Under the pieces are notes generated by a model that saw only the letters and a program-made list of their open reading frames with translations, was not told the DNA's origin and did no database searches. Of a stretch of DNA of 44,605 nucleotides, positions 8,710-16,820 are shown one piece after another. A program made the position numbers and the translations under genes. The stretch spans positions 1-44,605 of the forward strand of contig JAQBXT010000012.1 of assembly GCA_027624175.1 (NCBI GenBank). Direction: 5' to 3'. The stretch comes from Pseudomonadota bacterium. Lineage in GTDB: Bacteria > Pseudomonadota > Gammaproteobacteria > Burkholderiales > SG8-39. Within the stretch, counting starts at the first letter, position 1. Every line of letters begins with the position of its first letter.

Positions 8710-9468
8710 ATGGGTTGGCTGAGGAACTGGAAGCGCCGGCGCGTACTCGCGCGCCACCGCATCGACGAGCGGCTCTGGAACGCAGTGCTTTCGGGCCTGC
8801 CGTTCCTGCGCGGATTGTCGCCGCCGGAATCGCGGCGCCTGCGCGAGTTGTCGCTGCTGTTCCTGGCCGAGAAGCAGTTCTCCGGCACGCGCGGCTTCGC
8901 ACTCGACGACGCCATGCGCCTGTCGATCGCGGTGCAGGCATGCCTGCCGATCCTCGAGCTGGGCATCGACCGCTATGACGGTTGGAGCGAGATTGTCGTG
9001 CATCCCGGTGACTTCAAGGTCCCGGTAAGGGAGACCGACGACCATGGCGTGGTGCACGAATTCGACGACCAGCGCGCCGGTGAATCCTGGCAGGGCGGGC
9101 CGGTGGTGCTGTCCTGGGACACCGCAGCGCACGCGCCCGACATGAACGTCGTAATCCACGAATTCGCGCACAAGCTCGACATGGCGACCGGCGAGGCCGA
9201 CGGCCTGCCGCCGCTGCATTCCGGCATGGACCGGCGCGCGTGGGTCGTGGCCTTTCGTGCCGCCTACGAAGGATTCTGTGATGCGGTGGACCGCGAAAGA
9301 GAAACCTGGCTCGACCCCTACGCCGCGGAGGCACCGGCGGAATTCTTCGCCGTGATCAGCGAGGCGTTCTTCCAGTCGCCGAACGAAACGCGGCGACGCT
9401 ATCCTGACGTCTACGACCAGCTCAGGCTGTTCTACCGGCAGGATCCAGCGGCGCGGCTACCAACATGA
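8710..9468 (+). CDS. mtfA: MtfA-like zinc peptidase
   Basis: Mlc titration factor A family: a cytoplasmic zinc aminopeptidase that in E. coli binds the glucose repressor Mlc. It has 252 residues. The HExxH zinc site is HEFAHKLD (His150, Glu151, His154), and a downstream acidic stretch, EAPAEFFAVISEAFF, probably holds the third ligand. FLAEKQFSGTRGF and VVHPGDFKVPV match the family. The start at 8710 (MGWLRNWKRRRV) is preceded by only a weak AGG. It overlaps the next gene by 4 bases. The substrate and any Mlc partner are unknown in this organism. Confidence 0.9.
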   Translation: MGWLRNWKRRRVLARHRIDERLWNAVLSGLPFLRGLSPPESRRLRELSLLFLAEKQFSGTRGFALDDAMRLSIAVQACLPILELGIDRYDGWSEIVVHPGDFKVPVRETDDHGVVHEFDDQRAGESWQGGPVVLSWDTAAHAPDMNVVIHEFAHKLDMATGEADGLPPLHSGMDRRAWVVAFRAAYEGFCDAVDRERETWLDPYAAEAPAEFFAVISEAFFQSPNETRRRYPDVYDQLRLFYRQDPAARLPT

Positions 9469-9920
9469 AAACCCTGCTCATCGTCTTTCACACCGGCGGC
9501 GTAAAAACCGCGCAGATGGCCGAAGCCGTCGAGCGTGGCGCACGCGGCGAGGAAAGCGTGCGCGTGGTGATGAAGCGCTGCGCGGAGGCGGGTCCCGAGG
9601 ACGTGCTCGCGGCCGACGGACTGATCCTCGGCACGCCGGAGAACTTCGGCTACATGTCGGGGATGATGAAGGACTTTCTGGAGCGGATCTTCTACGCCTG
9701 CGAGGGCAAGGTTGAAGGTCGGCCGTGGGCGCTGTTCGTCGGCGCGGGCCAGGACGGCAGCGGCGCGGTGAGTTCGGTGGAACGCATCGTCACCGGCTTG
9801 CGCCTGAAGAAGATCTGCGAGCCGATTGTCGTGGTGAAGGAATTAAGACCCGAGCAGCTCGCCGCCTGCGAGGAACTCGGCGCCGCGATGGCAGCCGGGC
9901 TGGCCGCCGGCATCGTGTAG
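9465..9920 (+). CDS. Flavodoxin-like / NADPH-dependent FMN reductase family protein
   Basis: Protein of 151 residues with a flavodoxin-like fold: a first beta strand and phosphate-binding loop (TLLIVFHTGGVKTAQMAEAV), then the FMN-site segment GTPENFGYMSGMMKDFLERI typical of WrbA-like and NADPH-dependent FMN reductases, and VGAGQDGSGAVSSVERI. A role in electron transfer or quinone/FMN reduction is inferred. Its ATGA overlap with the mtfA stop indicates translational coupling. It ends 5 bases from the convergent PNPOx-fold gene. Confidence 0.82.
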   Translation: MKTLLIVFHTGGVKTAQMAEAVERGARGEESVRVVMKRCAEAGPEDVLAADGLILGTPENFGYMSGMMKDFLERIFYACEGKVEGRPWALFVGAGQDGSGAVSSVERIVTGLRLKKICEPIVVVKELRPEQLAACEELGAAMAAGLAAGIV

Positions 9921-9925
9921 AGCGT

Positions 9926-10567
9926 CTAGAGCCTGACGCGCGGCGCGCCAGGCGCACCCTGCGCCAACCGCCCGTCATCCACGGGTTGCCCGGCCACCTG
10001 CCGGATCGGCACCAACCCCGCCCAGATCGGCAGCGCGTAGTCCTCGTCATCGTCCACCGGGGGCCCGGTGCGCACTTTCGCCACCGCTTCCTCGATGTGC
10101 ATGCCGAGCACTGTAGTCGCCTTCAGCTCCTGCTTGTTCACCGGCCGCAGCTCGGGCCAGCGCCCCGGGTACAGGCGCTCGACGAAGGCTTCCATCTTCG
10201 CAAGCTTTTCTTCCGGCTCGGTGACCTTGTAGGGCTTGCCGAAGATCATCACCGACCGATAGTTGATCGACTTGTGAAAGCCCGAGCGGGCCACGACCAG
10301 GGCATCCAGATGCATCACCGTCAGGCACACGCGCGGGCTTTTTTCCAGCGCTACCAACATGCGGCTCTTGGACGAGCCGTGCCAATACACGGCATCTCCC
10401 TCGCGCCAGTAGGCGGTCGGCGTGACATAGGGGTGCTGGTCGATGACGTAGCCGACGTGGCAGATGAAGCCAGCGTCGAGGATCGAGTAGACGGTATCGC
10501 GATCGTAGCGCGCTCGCCCGGGCAGGCGCTTGATCCTGGTGCGTGCGGTGGGGCTGAAGTCTTTCAC
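9926..10567 (-). CDS. Pyridoxamine 5'-phosphate oxidase-fold flavoprotein
   Basis: Protein of 213 residues in the split-barrel FMN-binding PNPOx-like family, in the branch also holding 5-nitroimidazole resistance (Nim) proteins. Indicative segments are RTRIKRLPGRARYDRDTVYS, ICHVGYVIDQHPYVTPTAYW, YWHGSSKSRML, VCLTVMHLDALVVARSGFHK and NYRSVMIFGKPYKV. The GTG at 10567 has CGGAG upstream at good spacing, so this gene seems to have an ordinary leader. It is divergent from the DpgC-like gene with 76 bases between starts. The substrate is unknown. Confidence 0.85.
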   Translation of the reverse strand: MKDFSPTARTRIKRLPGRARYDRDTVYSILDAGFICHVGYVIDQHPYVTPTAYWREGDAVYWHGSSKSRMLVALEKSPRVCLTVMHLDALVVARSGFHKSINYRSVMIFGKPYKVTEPEEKLAKMEAFVERLYPGRWPELRPVNKQELKATTVLGMHIEEAVAKVRTGPPVDDDEDYALPIWAGLVPIRQVAGQPVDDGRLAQGAPGAPRVRL

Positions 10568-10631
10568 TCGTGGCTCCGGGTTGGAACGCGCATGTTAGCA
10601 GCGGCGCCATGGCGGACGCGGCCCTGTTCGG

Positions 10632-10637
10632 TAGACT
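10632..10637 (+). promoter_or_regulatory. Candidate -10 box of the DpgC-like gene
   Basis: TAGACT stands 6 bases before the ATG at 10644. If it is a sigma-70 -10 element, transcription would start at or next to the start codon. No -35 hexamer and no Shine-Dalgarno are visible. Confidence 0.4.
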
Positions 10638-10643
10638 GCATCC

Positions 10644-11783
10644 ATGGCCCCGGACCCGCTCGCCGCCTACGACACGCTCACCGCCGGCCGCACGCGCTTT
10701 GTGCGCGTGGACGAGCTGTGCCGCCTGGCGGCGGAGCGCTTTCCCGGCCTGGTGCCTGGGGCGCAGGAGCTCGCGGCGGAAGCGGGCCGCGCGCAACGCG
10801 ACAAGCGGGGACTGGAGAAGGCGCAAGGCGCGTTCCTCGCCGCGGTGCTCTCCGACCCGGCGGCCGGCACGCACCTGTGCCACGCGATGCTGCAGCCGCG
10901 CGCCGACGCGCGCGCCCATCTCGCCACCTACGAAGCCAAGGGCGAGCTGGTGCTCGGCGGTGCGCACCTCAAGCGCCAGGGCAAGGCTACGGTGCTGACC
11001 ATGCGCAATCCCAGATATCTCAATGCCGAGGACGAAACCACGCTCGACGGCATGGAGATCGCGGTGGACGTGGCACAGCTCGACAGGAAATCCGAGCTCT
11101 GCGTGCTGCGCGGCGACCCGGTCGAGCATCCCAAGCACGCCGGCCAGCGCGTGTTCGGCGCCGGCATCAACCTCACGCATCTCTACCAGGGCAAGATCCG
11201 CTTCCTCTGGTACCTGATTCGCGACCTCGGCTTGGTCAACAAGCTCTACCGCGGCCTTGCGCTGCCCGACGCGCATCCCGAGACCGACTGCATCGAGAAA
11301 CCCTGGGTGGCGGCGGTGGAGCGCTTTGCCATCGGCGGGCACTGCCAGCTTCTCCTCACCATGGATTACGTGCTCGCCGCCGAGGACGCCTACATGACGC
11401 TGCCGGCGAGGAAGGAAGGCATCATCCCGGGGGCGGCGAACTTGAGGTTGCCGCGCTTCGTCGGCGCGCGCGTCGCGCGCCAGGCGATCCTCGCCGGGCG
11501 GCGCCTGGATTGCGCGAGCGCCGCAGGACGGAAGATCTGCGACGAGATCGTGCCGGCGACCGGCATGGACCAGGCGATCGAGCGCACCATCGATCACCTG
11601 ACCAACTCCGGCGTGGTGAGCGCGGCGGGCAACCGGCGCGCGTTCCGCGCGGGCGAAGAACCGCTCGACACGTTCCGGCGCTACATGGCCGTGTACTCGC
11701 GCGAGCAGGTGCTGTGCCATTTCAGCCCGGCGCTGATCGCCAATCTGGAGCGCCATTGGGACGCCGCCAACCGCAGGCTATGA
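10644..11783 (+). CDS. DpgC-like crotonase-fold protein (putative cofactor-independent dioxygenase)
   Basis: Protein of 379 residues. An N-terminal helical region of about 100 residues precedes an enoyl-CoA hydratase/isomerase fold, the two-part layout of DpgC, the (3,5-dihydroxyphenyl)acetyl-CoA 1,2-dioxygenase of glycopeptide antibiotic producers. From memory of that family, the strongest shared blocks are FGAGINLTHLYQGKI, then IEKPWVAAVERFAIGG (about 217-232) and KEGIIPGAANLRL (about 257-269), followed by VARQAILAGRRL. DpgC uses O2 without metal or flavin; whether this protein does so is inference. No glycopeptide or polyketide genes lie nearby. An unspecialised aryl-CoA role or plain hydratase activity remains possible. 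It ends 6 bases inside the convergent hydrolase gene. Confidence 0.8.
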   Translation: MAPDPLAAYDTLTAGRTRFVRVDELCRLAAERFPGLVPGAQELAAEAGRAQRDKRGLEKAQGAFLAAVLSDPAAGTHLCHAMLQPRADARAHLATYEAKGELVLGGAHLKRQGKATVLTMRNPRYLNAEDETTLDGMEIAVDVAQLDRKSELCVLRGDPVEHPKHAGQRVFGAGINLTHLYQGKIRFLWYLIRDLGLVNKLYRGLALPDAHPETDCIEKPWVAAVERFAIGGHCQLLLTMDYVLAAEDAYMTLPARKEGIIPGAANLRLPRFVGARVARQAILAGRRLDCASAAGRKICDEIVPATGMDQAIERTIDHLTNSGVVSAAGNRRAFRAGEEPLDTFRRYMAVYSREQVLCHFSPALIANLERHWDAANRRL

Positions 11784-12608
11784 AAGCAGGAACTCGCGCA
11801 CGATCCTGATCTGGTCCTCGTGCAGCAGCGTCGGCGCATGGCCGACGCCCGGCAGCTCCGCCAGCTTCGCCTTCGGACCGCGCTGCGTCATCTGCTCCGC
11901 GGTCGCCTTCGACAGCAGATCCGACTGCGCGCCGCGGATCACCAGCGTCGGGCAGCGGATGGCGTCCCACACCGGCCACAATTCCACGTCCTTTTCCGGC
12001 ATCTGTTTCCGGTAAGGCTCGGCGATTTTCGGGTCGTAGTGGAAGCGGTAGCTGCCGTCAGGGTTCTGGCGCAGCACGACCTCGGTGAGAAAGCGCCACT
12101 CCGCGTCCGTGTGCGGCCCGAAAGGCGCCGAAGTCGCGCGCACTACCTGCTCCGCGGCTTCGATGGAGGGAAACGCCGGCGCCGCACCGAGATAGGCGCC
12201 GATGCGCTCGAGCGCCGCTTTGGCGATCACCGGCCCGGCGTCGTTCAGCACCAGCCGCGCCACCGGCGAGTCCTTCTGCGCCGCAAGCGCCATGCCGATC
12301 AGCGCGCCCATCGACGTGCCGACCCAGTGCACCTGTTCGACGTCCAGGCGCGCGATCAGCGTCACCATGTCGGACACGTACTGCGGGACGGCGTAGAGCA
12401 TCGGATCGGCGAGCCAGTCGGAGTCGCCACGTCCGGCAACATCCGGGCACACCACGCGGTAACGCTCGCTGAGCGCGCGTGCCAGGTTGTCGAAGTCGCG
12501 CGCGCAGCGCGTAAGGCCGTGCACGCACACCAGCACCCGCGGATTGGCGGGTTCGCCCCACTCCAGGTAGGCGACGCGGTGCAGGCCCGCGGCGGAGGCG
12601 CATTGCAC
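11778..12608 (-). CDS. Alpha/beta-fold hydrolase
   Basis: Protein of 276 residues. The oxyanion strand is VLVCVHGLTRCARDFD, the nucleophile elbow is VGTSMGALIGM (Ser), the acidic residue is probably in LVIRGAQSDLL, and the catalytic His is in LPGVGHAPTL. The family covers esterases, lactonases and dehalogenases, so the substrate cannot be told. The GTG at 12608 is the only start between an in-frame TAG and the conserved region. It is third in an operon after dodecin and a small unknown protein, 23 bases downstream of the latter. Confidence 0.88.
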   Translation of the reverse strand: MQCASAAGLHRVAYLEWGEPANPRVLVCVHGLTRCARDFDNLARALSERYRVVCPDVAGRGDSDWLADPMLYAVPQYVSDMVTLIARLDVEQVHWVGTSMGALIGMALAAQKDSPVARLVLNDAGPVIAKAALERIGAYLGAAPAFPSIEAAEQVVRATSAPFGPHTDAEWRFLTEVVLRQNPDGSYRFHYDPKIAEPYRKQMPEKDVELWPVWDAIRCPTLVIRGAQSDLLSKATAEQMTQRGPKAKLAELPGVGHAPTLLHEDQIRIVREFLLS

Positions 12609-12631
12609 GCGCCGCCAGCGCGGTGCGGCGC

Positions 12632-12943
12632 TCAGGCGGCGCCTCTAGCGCCGTTCCACTTCTCCACCAGCTTGCCGGCCTCGATCGCCGCCCCGCCGCG
12701 CGCGCCGTCCTTGTCCCATTCGACCTCCACGCGCAGCTCCTCGAACGCGCGCGTCGCTTCGACGAACGCGGGAAACGGCACGCCCCGTTCGAGCTCGAAG
12801 CGGTACTCGAGCTCACCGGGGCGGTGGTGCTCGGTGTAGTTCTCCGCGTCGGCGTCGCGCACCATCAGCCAGCGCACGCGCTCGCGGAAATCCTCGAAGC
12901 GCCCGGCGCTGCCGGTGACGCGCACCACGGCCGTGAACGGCAT
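12632..12943 (-). CDS. Conserved-looking small protein of unknown function
   Basis: Protein of 103 residues (MPFTAVVRVTGSAGRFEDF) with an alternating beta pattern, many charged residues and no signal peptide or membrane segment. I do not recognise the family. Its ATG shares one base with the dodecin stop (TGATG), so translation is likely coupled, and the alpha/beta hydrolase follows 23 bases later. The tight packing supports a real gene. A role linked to dodecin or the hydrolase is only suggested by position. Confidence 0.7.
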   Translation of the reverse strand: MPFTAVVRVTGSAGRFEDFRERVRWLMVRDADAENYTEHHRPGELEYRFELERGVPFPAFVEATRAFEELRVEVEWDKDGARGGAAIEAGKLVEKWNGARGAA

Positions 12944-13161
12944 CAGGCGCTGTATTTGAACGACAGCGACAGCCGCGTGCGGAACTGGGTGAGCTTGCCG
13001 TTCTCGACCTTGACGTCGAGCTTGGTGACTTCCGCGATGCGCAGGTCGCGCAGCGATTTTGCGGCGGTCTTCACGGCGTTGCGCGCCGCTTCTTCCCAGG
13101 AATTCGGGCTGGTGCCGATGACTTCGGTGACGCGATAAACCGCAGTGGCTTCTTTTGCCAT
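12943..13161 (-). CDS. Dodecin family flavin-binding protein
   Basis: Small protein of 72 residues (AVYRVTEVIGTSPNSWEEAA, then VTKLDVKVENGKLTQFR), matching dodecin in size and sequence. Dodecins form hollow 12-mers that store or buffer flavins or CoA. A strong AGGAGGAG precedes the ATG at 13161. It heads a three-gene operon with a small unknown protein and an alpha/beta hydrolase. Confidence 0.93.
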   Translation of the reverse strand: MAKEATAVYRVTEVIGTSPNSWEEAARNAVKTAAKSLRDLRIAEVTKLDVKVENGKLTQFRTRLSLSFKYSA

Positions 13162-13207
13162 GACGACTCCTCCTTGAGCGTGGACGGGAGAACCCCGCGC
13201 GGGCAGT

Positions 13208-15505
13208 TTACGCCCCGGGAGGCGGAACGTGCCAGTAGCGCGCGCGGCGCGCGCGTTCGGCTTCGGCGACCGGGCCCGCCGGCGCGAGGCGCACAGTCAC
13301 TGCGCCATCGCGGTCGGTGCGCAACAGCGCGATGCCCAGGGCCGCGTAGCGCTCGAGGACCTCGGTGTGCGGGTGGCCGAAGCGGCTGCGGTAGCCGGTG
13401 GCGGCCACCGCCAGTTTCGGACGCACGGCAGCGAGGAATGGCGCAGAGGAGGAACTGCGGCTGCCGTGGTGCGGCACCAGCAGCACGTCGGCGCGCGGCG
13501 CGGCGTCAGCCAGCGCCAGCGCGCGCTCCGCCGCGCGCTCGATGTCGCCGGTGAGGAGCATCGACGCGCCTGGCGCGCTCACGCGCAGTACGCAGCTCTC
13601 GTCGTTGCGCCGCCGCGCGACCGCGCCCTGCTGCGGATGCAGGATTTCGAAGCGCACTCCGTCCCAAGTCCATGCCTGGCCGCGCAGGCAGCGGGCCGGC
13701 GTGCCGGCCATCGACAGCGCAGGATGGCGCTCCGGCAGCGAGGACAGCACCGCACGGACGTCCAGATTCTCCAGCACCGACACGGCACCGCCTGTGTGGT
13801 CGGTGTCGTTGTGCGTCAGCACGAAGGTGTCGAGGCGCGCCACACCGAGCGCGCGCAACGTGGGCACGACGATGCGCTCGCCGCTGTCGCTCTCTCTGCC
13901 GTAGGCCGGGCCCGCGTCGTAGAGCAGCGCATGGCGCGCCGTGCGCACCAGCACCGCCAGCCCCTGGCCGACGTCGAACGCCGTCACCCAGGCCTCGCCG
14001 GGCGCAGGCGCTGGTGCTGGCAGCGCGACCGCGGGCAGCATCAGCGCCAGGCCGCTGGCGCGCCAGGGAAAGCCGCGCGGCAACAGGAGCCAGGCCACAC
14101 CGGCGAGCGCGAGCAGCGTCGCCCAGAGCGGCGGAACGTGCTGACGCCAGAGCGCCACCGGAAGTTGCGCGCACCATTCCAGGTATTCGAGCAACCACTG
14201 CGTGAGCCAATGCGCCAGGTGCAGAAACGCATCGACCGGCACGAGCGCCGCAAGGAGCGCAAGGGGGGTAATCACCGCGGACACCAGCGGGATGGCGAGC
14301 GCGTTGGCGAGCGGCCCCACCACCGACACCGTCGAGAACAGAAACAGCGCCGCGGGCGAGAGCCCAACGGTGATCGCCCATTGCACCCGCAGCCACTGCA
14401 ACGGGCGCGACTCGCCCTCGGTCCAGCCGGCCGACACGTAGAAGATGAGTGCCACGGCGCCGAAGGACAGCCAGAAGCCGGCCTGCAGCACCGCCCAGGG
14501 GTCCATTGCCGTCACCGTGGCGAGCGCCAGCGCCAGCGTGCGCAGCGGCGAGGCGATGCGCCCGCACCACAGGGCCAGCGCCACTACCGTCACCATGTAA
14601 AAGGTGCGCTGCGCAGGCACCGCGAATCCGGCGAGCAGCGTATAGCCGAGCGCCGCCGCAATCGCCACCGCGGCGCCCGCCTTGCGCGCGGGCAGCGCGA
14701 GCGCGAGGCGCGGCACACGCCGCCAGAACGCCGCCACCAGCCAGGCGCACAGGCCCGAGACCAGCGTCACGTGCAGCCCGGAGATGCTCATCAGGTGCGT
14801 GACGCCGGTCTGCCTGAACAAGCGCCACTCTTCGTTGGATATGGCGCGCTGCTCGCCGATGGCGAGCGCGGCGAGTATGCCGGCGGCGGGCGTTTCGCCG
14901 AGGATTCTCCTGAAGCGCTCGCGCACCACTGCGCGCGCCCGCTCGATGCGGTCGGCGAGGCTGTTGCGCTCACCGAGGCGGCGCGCCGCCTTGCCGTGGC
15001 GCACGTAGCCGGTGGCGCCGATGCCGCGCTCGGTAAGCCAGGCCTCGTAGTCGAAGCCGTGGGGATTGGCGTGGCCATGAGGCTGGCGCAAGCGCACGCC
15101 CAGCAGCCAGCGTTCGCCCGGATTCACGGCGGGCGCCCCTTCTGTCGAAGCATCGAAATACCAGGCGAGGAGGATTCTTCGCGGCACACGTTCAGGCGCG
15201 GACTCGATCTCGAATTCGAAGCGCAGGCTCCGCTCGCCCGCCGCGGGCAGGCTCGCCACCACCCCTGCGACCTCAAGGTCGCGGCCCTCCAGTTCAGGGG
15301 ACAGGCGATCGGCAATGCGCAGTTGCGCCCAGCCCGCCGCCCAGAGAAATCCGATCGCGAATGCCGCCGGCAGGAGCAGCTTTCGCCGCCACGCTGCGAG
15401 CGCCACGCACACCGGGAACAAGGCGAGCCACGCCGGCGTGGGCAGCGCCGACTGCTGTTGCAGGAGCAGCACCCCGGCGGTGAACGCGAGCGCGGCCCCG
15501 GTCAT
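13208..15505 (-). CDS. comEC: ComEC/Rec2 DNA-uptake channel protein
   Basis: Inner-membrane protein that transports single-stranded DNA into the cytoplasm during natural transformation. It has 765 residues. Domains in order are N-terminal helices with the DUF4131 region, the central Competence domain (IGEQRAISNEEWRLFRQTG, THLMSISGLHVTLVSGL) with many membrane helices, and a C-terminal metallo-beta-lactamase-like domain (FDVGQGLAVLVRT, THNDTDHTGG at about 565, LVPHHGSRSSSS). All expected parts are present, so the gene looks intact. The ATG at 15505 is divergent from the DUF2062 gene with 37 bases between starts. Other competence genes are not in the window, apart from bamD (called comL in Neisseria). 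Confidence 0.95.
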   Translation of the reverse strand: MTGAALAFTAGVLLLQQQSALPTPAWLALFPVCVALAAWRRKLLLPAAFAIGFLWAAGWAQLRIADRLSPELEGRDLEVAGVVASLPAAGERSLRFEFEIESAPERVPRRILLAWYFDASTEGAPAVNPGERWLLGVRLRQPHGHANPHGFDYEAWLTERGIGATGYVRHGKAARRLGERNSLADRIERARAVVRERFRRILGETPAAGILAALAIGEQRAISNEEWRLFRQTGVTHLMSISGLHVTLVSGLCAWLVAAFWRRVPRLALALPARKAGAAVAIAAALGYTLLAGFAVPAQRTFYMVTVVALALWCGRIASPLRTLALALATVTAMDPWAVLQAGFWLSFGAVALIFYVSAGWTEGESRPLQWLRVQWAITVGLSPAALFLFSTVSVVGPLANALAIPLVSAVITPLALLAALVPVDAFLHLAHWLTQWLLEYLEWCAQLPVALWRQHVPPLWATLLALAGVAWLLLPRGFPWRASGLALMLPAVALPAPAPAPGEAWVTAFDVGQGLAVLVRTARHALLYDAGPAYGRESDSGERIVVPTLRALGVARLDTFVLTHNDTDHTGGAVSVLENLDVRAVLSSLPERHPALSMAGTPARCLRGQAWTWDGVRFEILHPQQGAVARRRNDESCVLRVSAPGASMLLTGDIERAAERALALADAAPRADVLLVPHHGSRSSSSAPFLAAVRPKLAVAATGYRSRFGHPHTEVLERYAALGIALLRTDRDGAVTVRLAPAGPVAEAERARRARYWHVPPPGA

Positions 15506-15542
15506 CTAGAATCAACGCACCGGCCCTGCGCCGGATGACCCG

Positions 15543-16088
15543 ATGCCGCGCAAGTTTTTCCGCAAGTACCTGCCCAGCGCCGCCAGCGTGCGCGAGAACC
15601 GACTGGTGGCGATGTTCGGCACGCTGCTGCACCACCCGAACCTGTGGCACCTCAACCGGGATTCGGTGGCGGGCGCGGTGGCGATCGGGCTGTTCGCGGG
15701 CCTGGTGCCCGGACCCCTGCAGATGCTCACCGCGCTCGCGCTCGCCATCCCGCTGCGGCGCAATCTGCCGGTGGCGCTGCTGACGACGTTCTACACCAAC
15801 CCGTTCACCATCGTGCCGCTGTACCTCCTCGCCTACGGCTATGGCAGCCTGCTGCTCGGCGGCGGGCACGGCAGGGCGAAGATCGAGCCCTTCGAGATGG
15901 ACTGGGGGCACTTCATCGATTCGATGGCGCGCCTGCTCGACTGGTCGCTGGCGCTGGGCAAACCGCTGTTCGTCGGGTTGGTGGCGCTCGCACTCACGCT
16001 GGCGGCGCTGGGCTACGTCGCCGTGCAACTCGGCTGGCGCGCCTACGTGATGCTCGCCTGGCGGCAGCGCCGGAAAGCGCGCCGTTAA
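15543..16088 (+). CDS. DUF2062 domain membrane protein
   Basis: Protein of 181 residues with the DUF2062 signature: NRDSVAGAVAIGLFAGLVPG, QMLTALALAIPLRRNLPVAL and FYTNPFTIVPLYLLAYGYG. It has about three membrane segments and a basic C-terminal tail (WRQRRKARR). The function of the family is unknown. TAGAAT at 15507-15512 is a possible -10 box about 30 bases upstream. Its TAA stop touches the 62-base palindrome that fills the gap to lolD. Confidence 0.9.
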   Translation: MPRKFFRKYLPSAASVRENRLVAMFGTLLHHPNLWHLNRDSVAGAVAIGLFAGLVPGPLQMLTALALAIPLRRNLPVALLTTFYTNPFTIVPLYLLAYGYGSLLLGGGHGRAKIEPFEMDWGHFIDSMARLLDWSLALGKPLFVGLVALALTLAALGYVAVQLGWRAYVMLAWRQRRKARR

Positions 16089-16148
16089 ATGGGGACAGAC
16101 CTCATTATTCTCATTTGCAAATGAGAATAATGAGGTCTGTCCCTATTT
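16087..16148. repeat. 62-base near-perfect palindrome (REP-like hairpin)
   Basis: Bases 16092-16143 form a perfect 52-base palindrome with no loop; each arm begins GGGACAGACCTCATTATTCT and the centre is TTTGCAAA. It extends outward through a G/T mismatch (16091/16144) and AAAT/ATTT, giving 31-base arms. It is AT-rich in a GC-rich region. It contains the stop codons of both convergent neighbours (TAA 16086-16088 partly, TAG 16145-16143). The GGGGACAGACC ends resemble repeat families I recall next to REP-associated tyrosine transposases; no such gene is in the window. It could also act as a two-way transcription terminator. Confidence 0.85.
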
Positions 16149-16820
16149 GGCTTGCAGCAACCCGTCGCGCAGCTCGAGCACGCGCTCGGCGCGCGCGGCG
16201 AGCGCAGCGTCGTGGGTGACGATGACGAACGCCGTGCCGCGCATTGCGGAAAGCTTCACCATCGCCTCGAACACCTCGTCCGCGGTATGCGTGTCCAGGT
16301 TGCCGGTGGGTTCGTCGGCCAGCACGCAGGCGGGCTCGGTGACCAGCGCGCGCGCGAAGGCGGCGCGCTGACGCTCGCCGCCCGAGAGCTCGCCCGGCCG
16401 GTGCTCCAGCCGCCCGCCCAGTCCGATCTCGGCGAGCGTGCTGCTCGCTCGCGCCAGCGCCTGCGCCCGGTCCATGCGCCGGATGAACAGCGGCATGGCG
16501 ACGTTCTCGAGGGCGGTGAATTCCGGCAGCAGGTGATGGAACTGGTAGACGAAGCCGAGCGTCGCGTTGCGCACGCGCCCGCGCTCCGCCTCGCCCATGG
16601 CGCTGAACGGCCTGCCCTGCACGCTCACCGTGCCCGCGCTCGGCGCATCCAGCCCGCCCAGGAGGTGCAGCAGCGTCGATTTGCCCGAACCCGACTTGCC
16701 CATGATCGCCACGCGCTCGCGCGCACGCACGGAGAAATCCACGCCCGCGAGCACCGGCACCGGCTGCGGGCCCTGGTAGGTCTTTTTCAGCCCGCTGCAG
16801 GACAGCACCGCCTCACTCAT
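16143..16820 (-). CDS. lolD: Lipoprotein-releasing ABC transporter ATPase LolD
   Basis: ATPase of the inner-membrane complex that extracts outer-membrane lipoproteins and passes them to LolA. It has 225 residues. Walker A is GKSGSGKST, followed by a Q-loop ([12 protein letters not shown], the characteristic LolD sequence), signature LSGGERQR, Walker [13 protein letters not shown] and switch His in IVTHD. It overlaps the permease gene by 8 bases, so the two are co-translated. Its stop codon lies within the palindrome at 16087-16148. Confidence 0.96.
   Translation of the reverse strand: MSEAVLSCSGLKKTYQGPQPVPVLAGVDFSVRARERVAIMGKSGSGKSTLLHLLGGLDAPSAGTVSVQGRPFSAMGEAERGRVRNATLGFVYQFHHLLPEFTALENVAMPLFIRRMDRAQALARASSTLAEIGLGGRLEHRPGELSGGERQRAAFARALVTEPACVLADEPTGNLDTHTADEVFEAMVKLSAMRGTAFVIVTHDAALAARAERVLELRDGLLQAK

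Noticed and set aside
13229-15538. 769-codon open frame on the plus strand
   Set aside because: Exactly antisense to comEC, Arg/Gln/His-rich, no recognisable domain.
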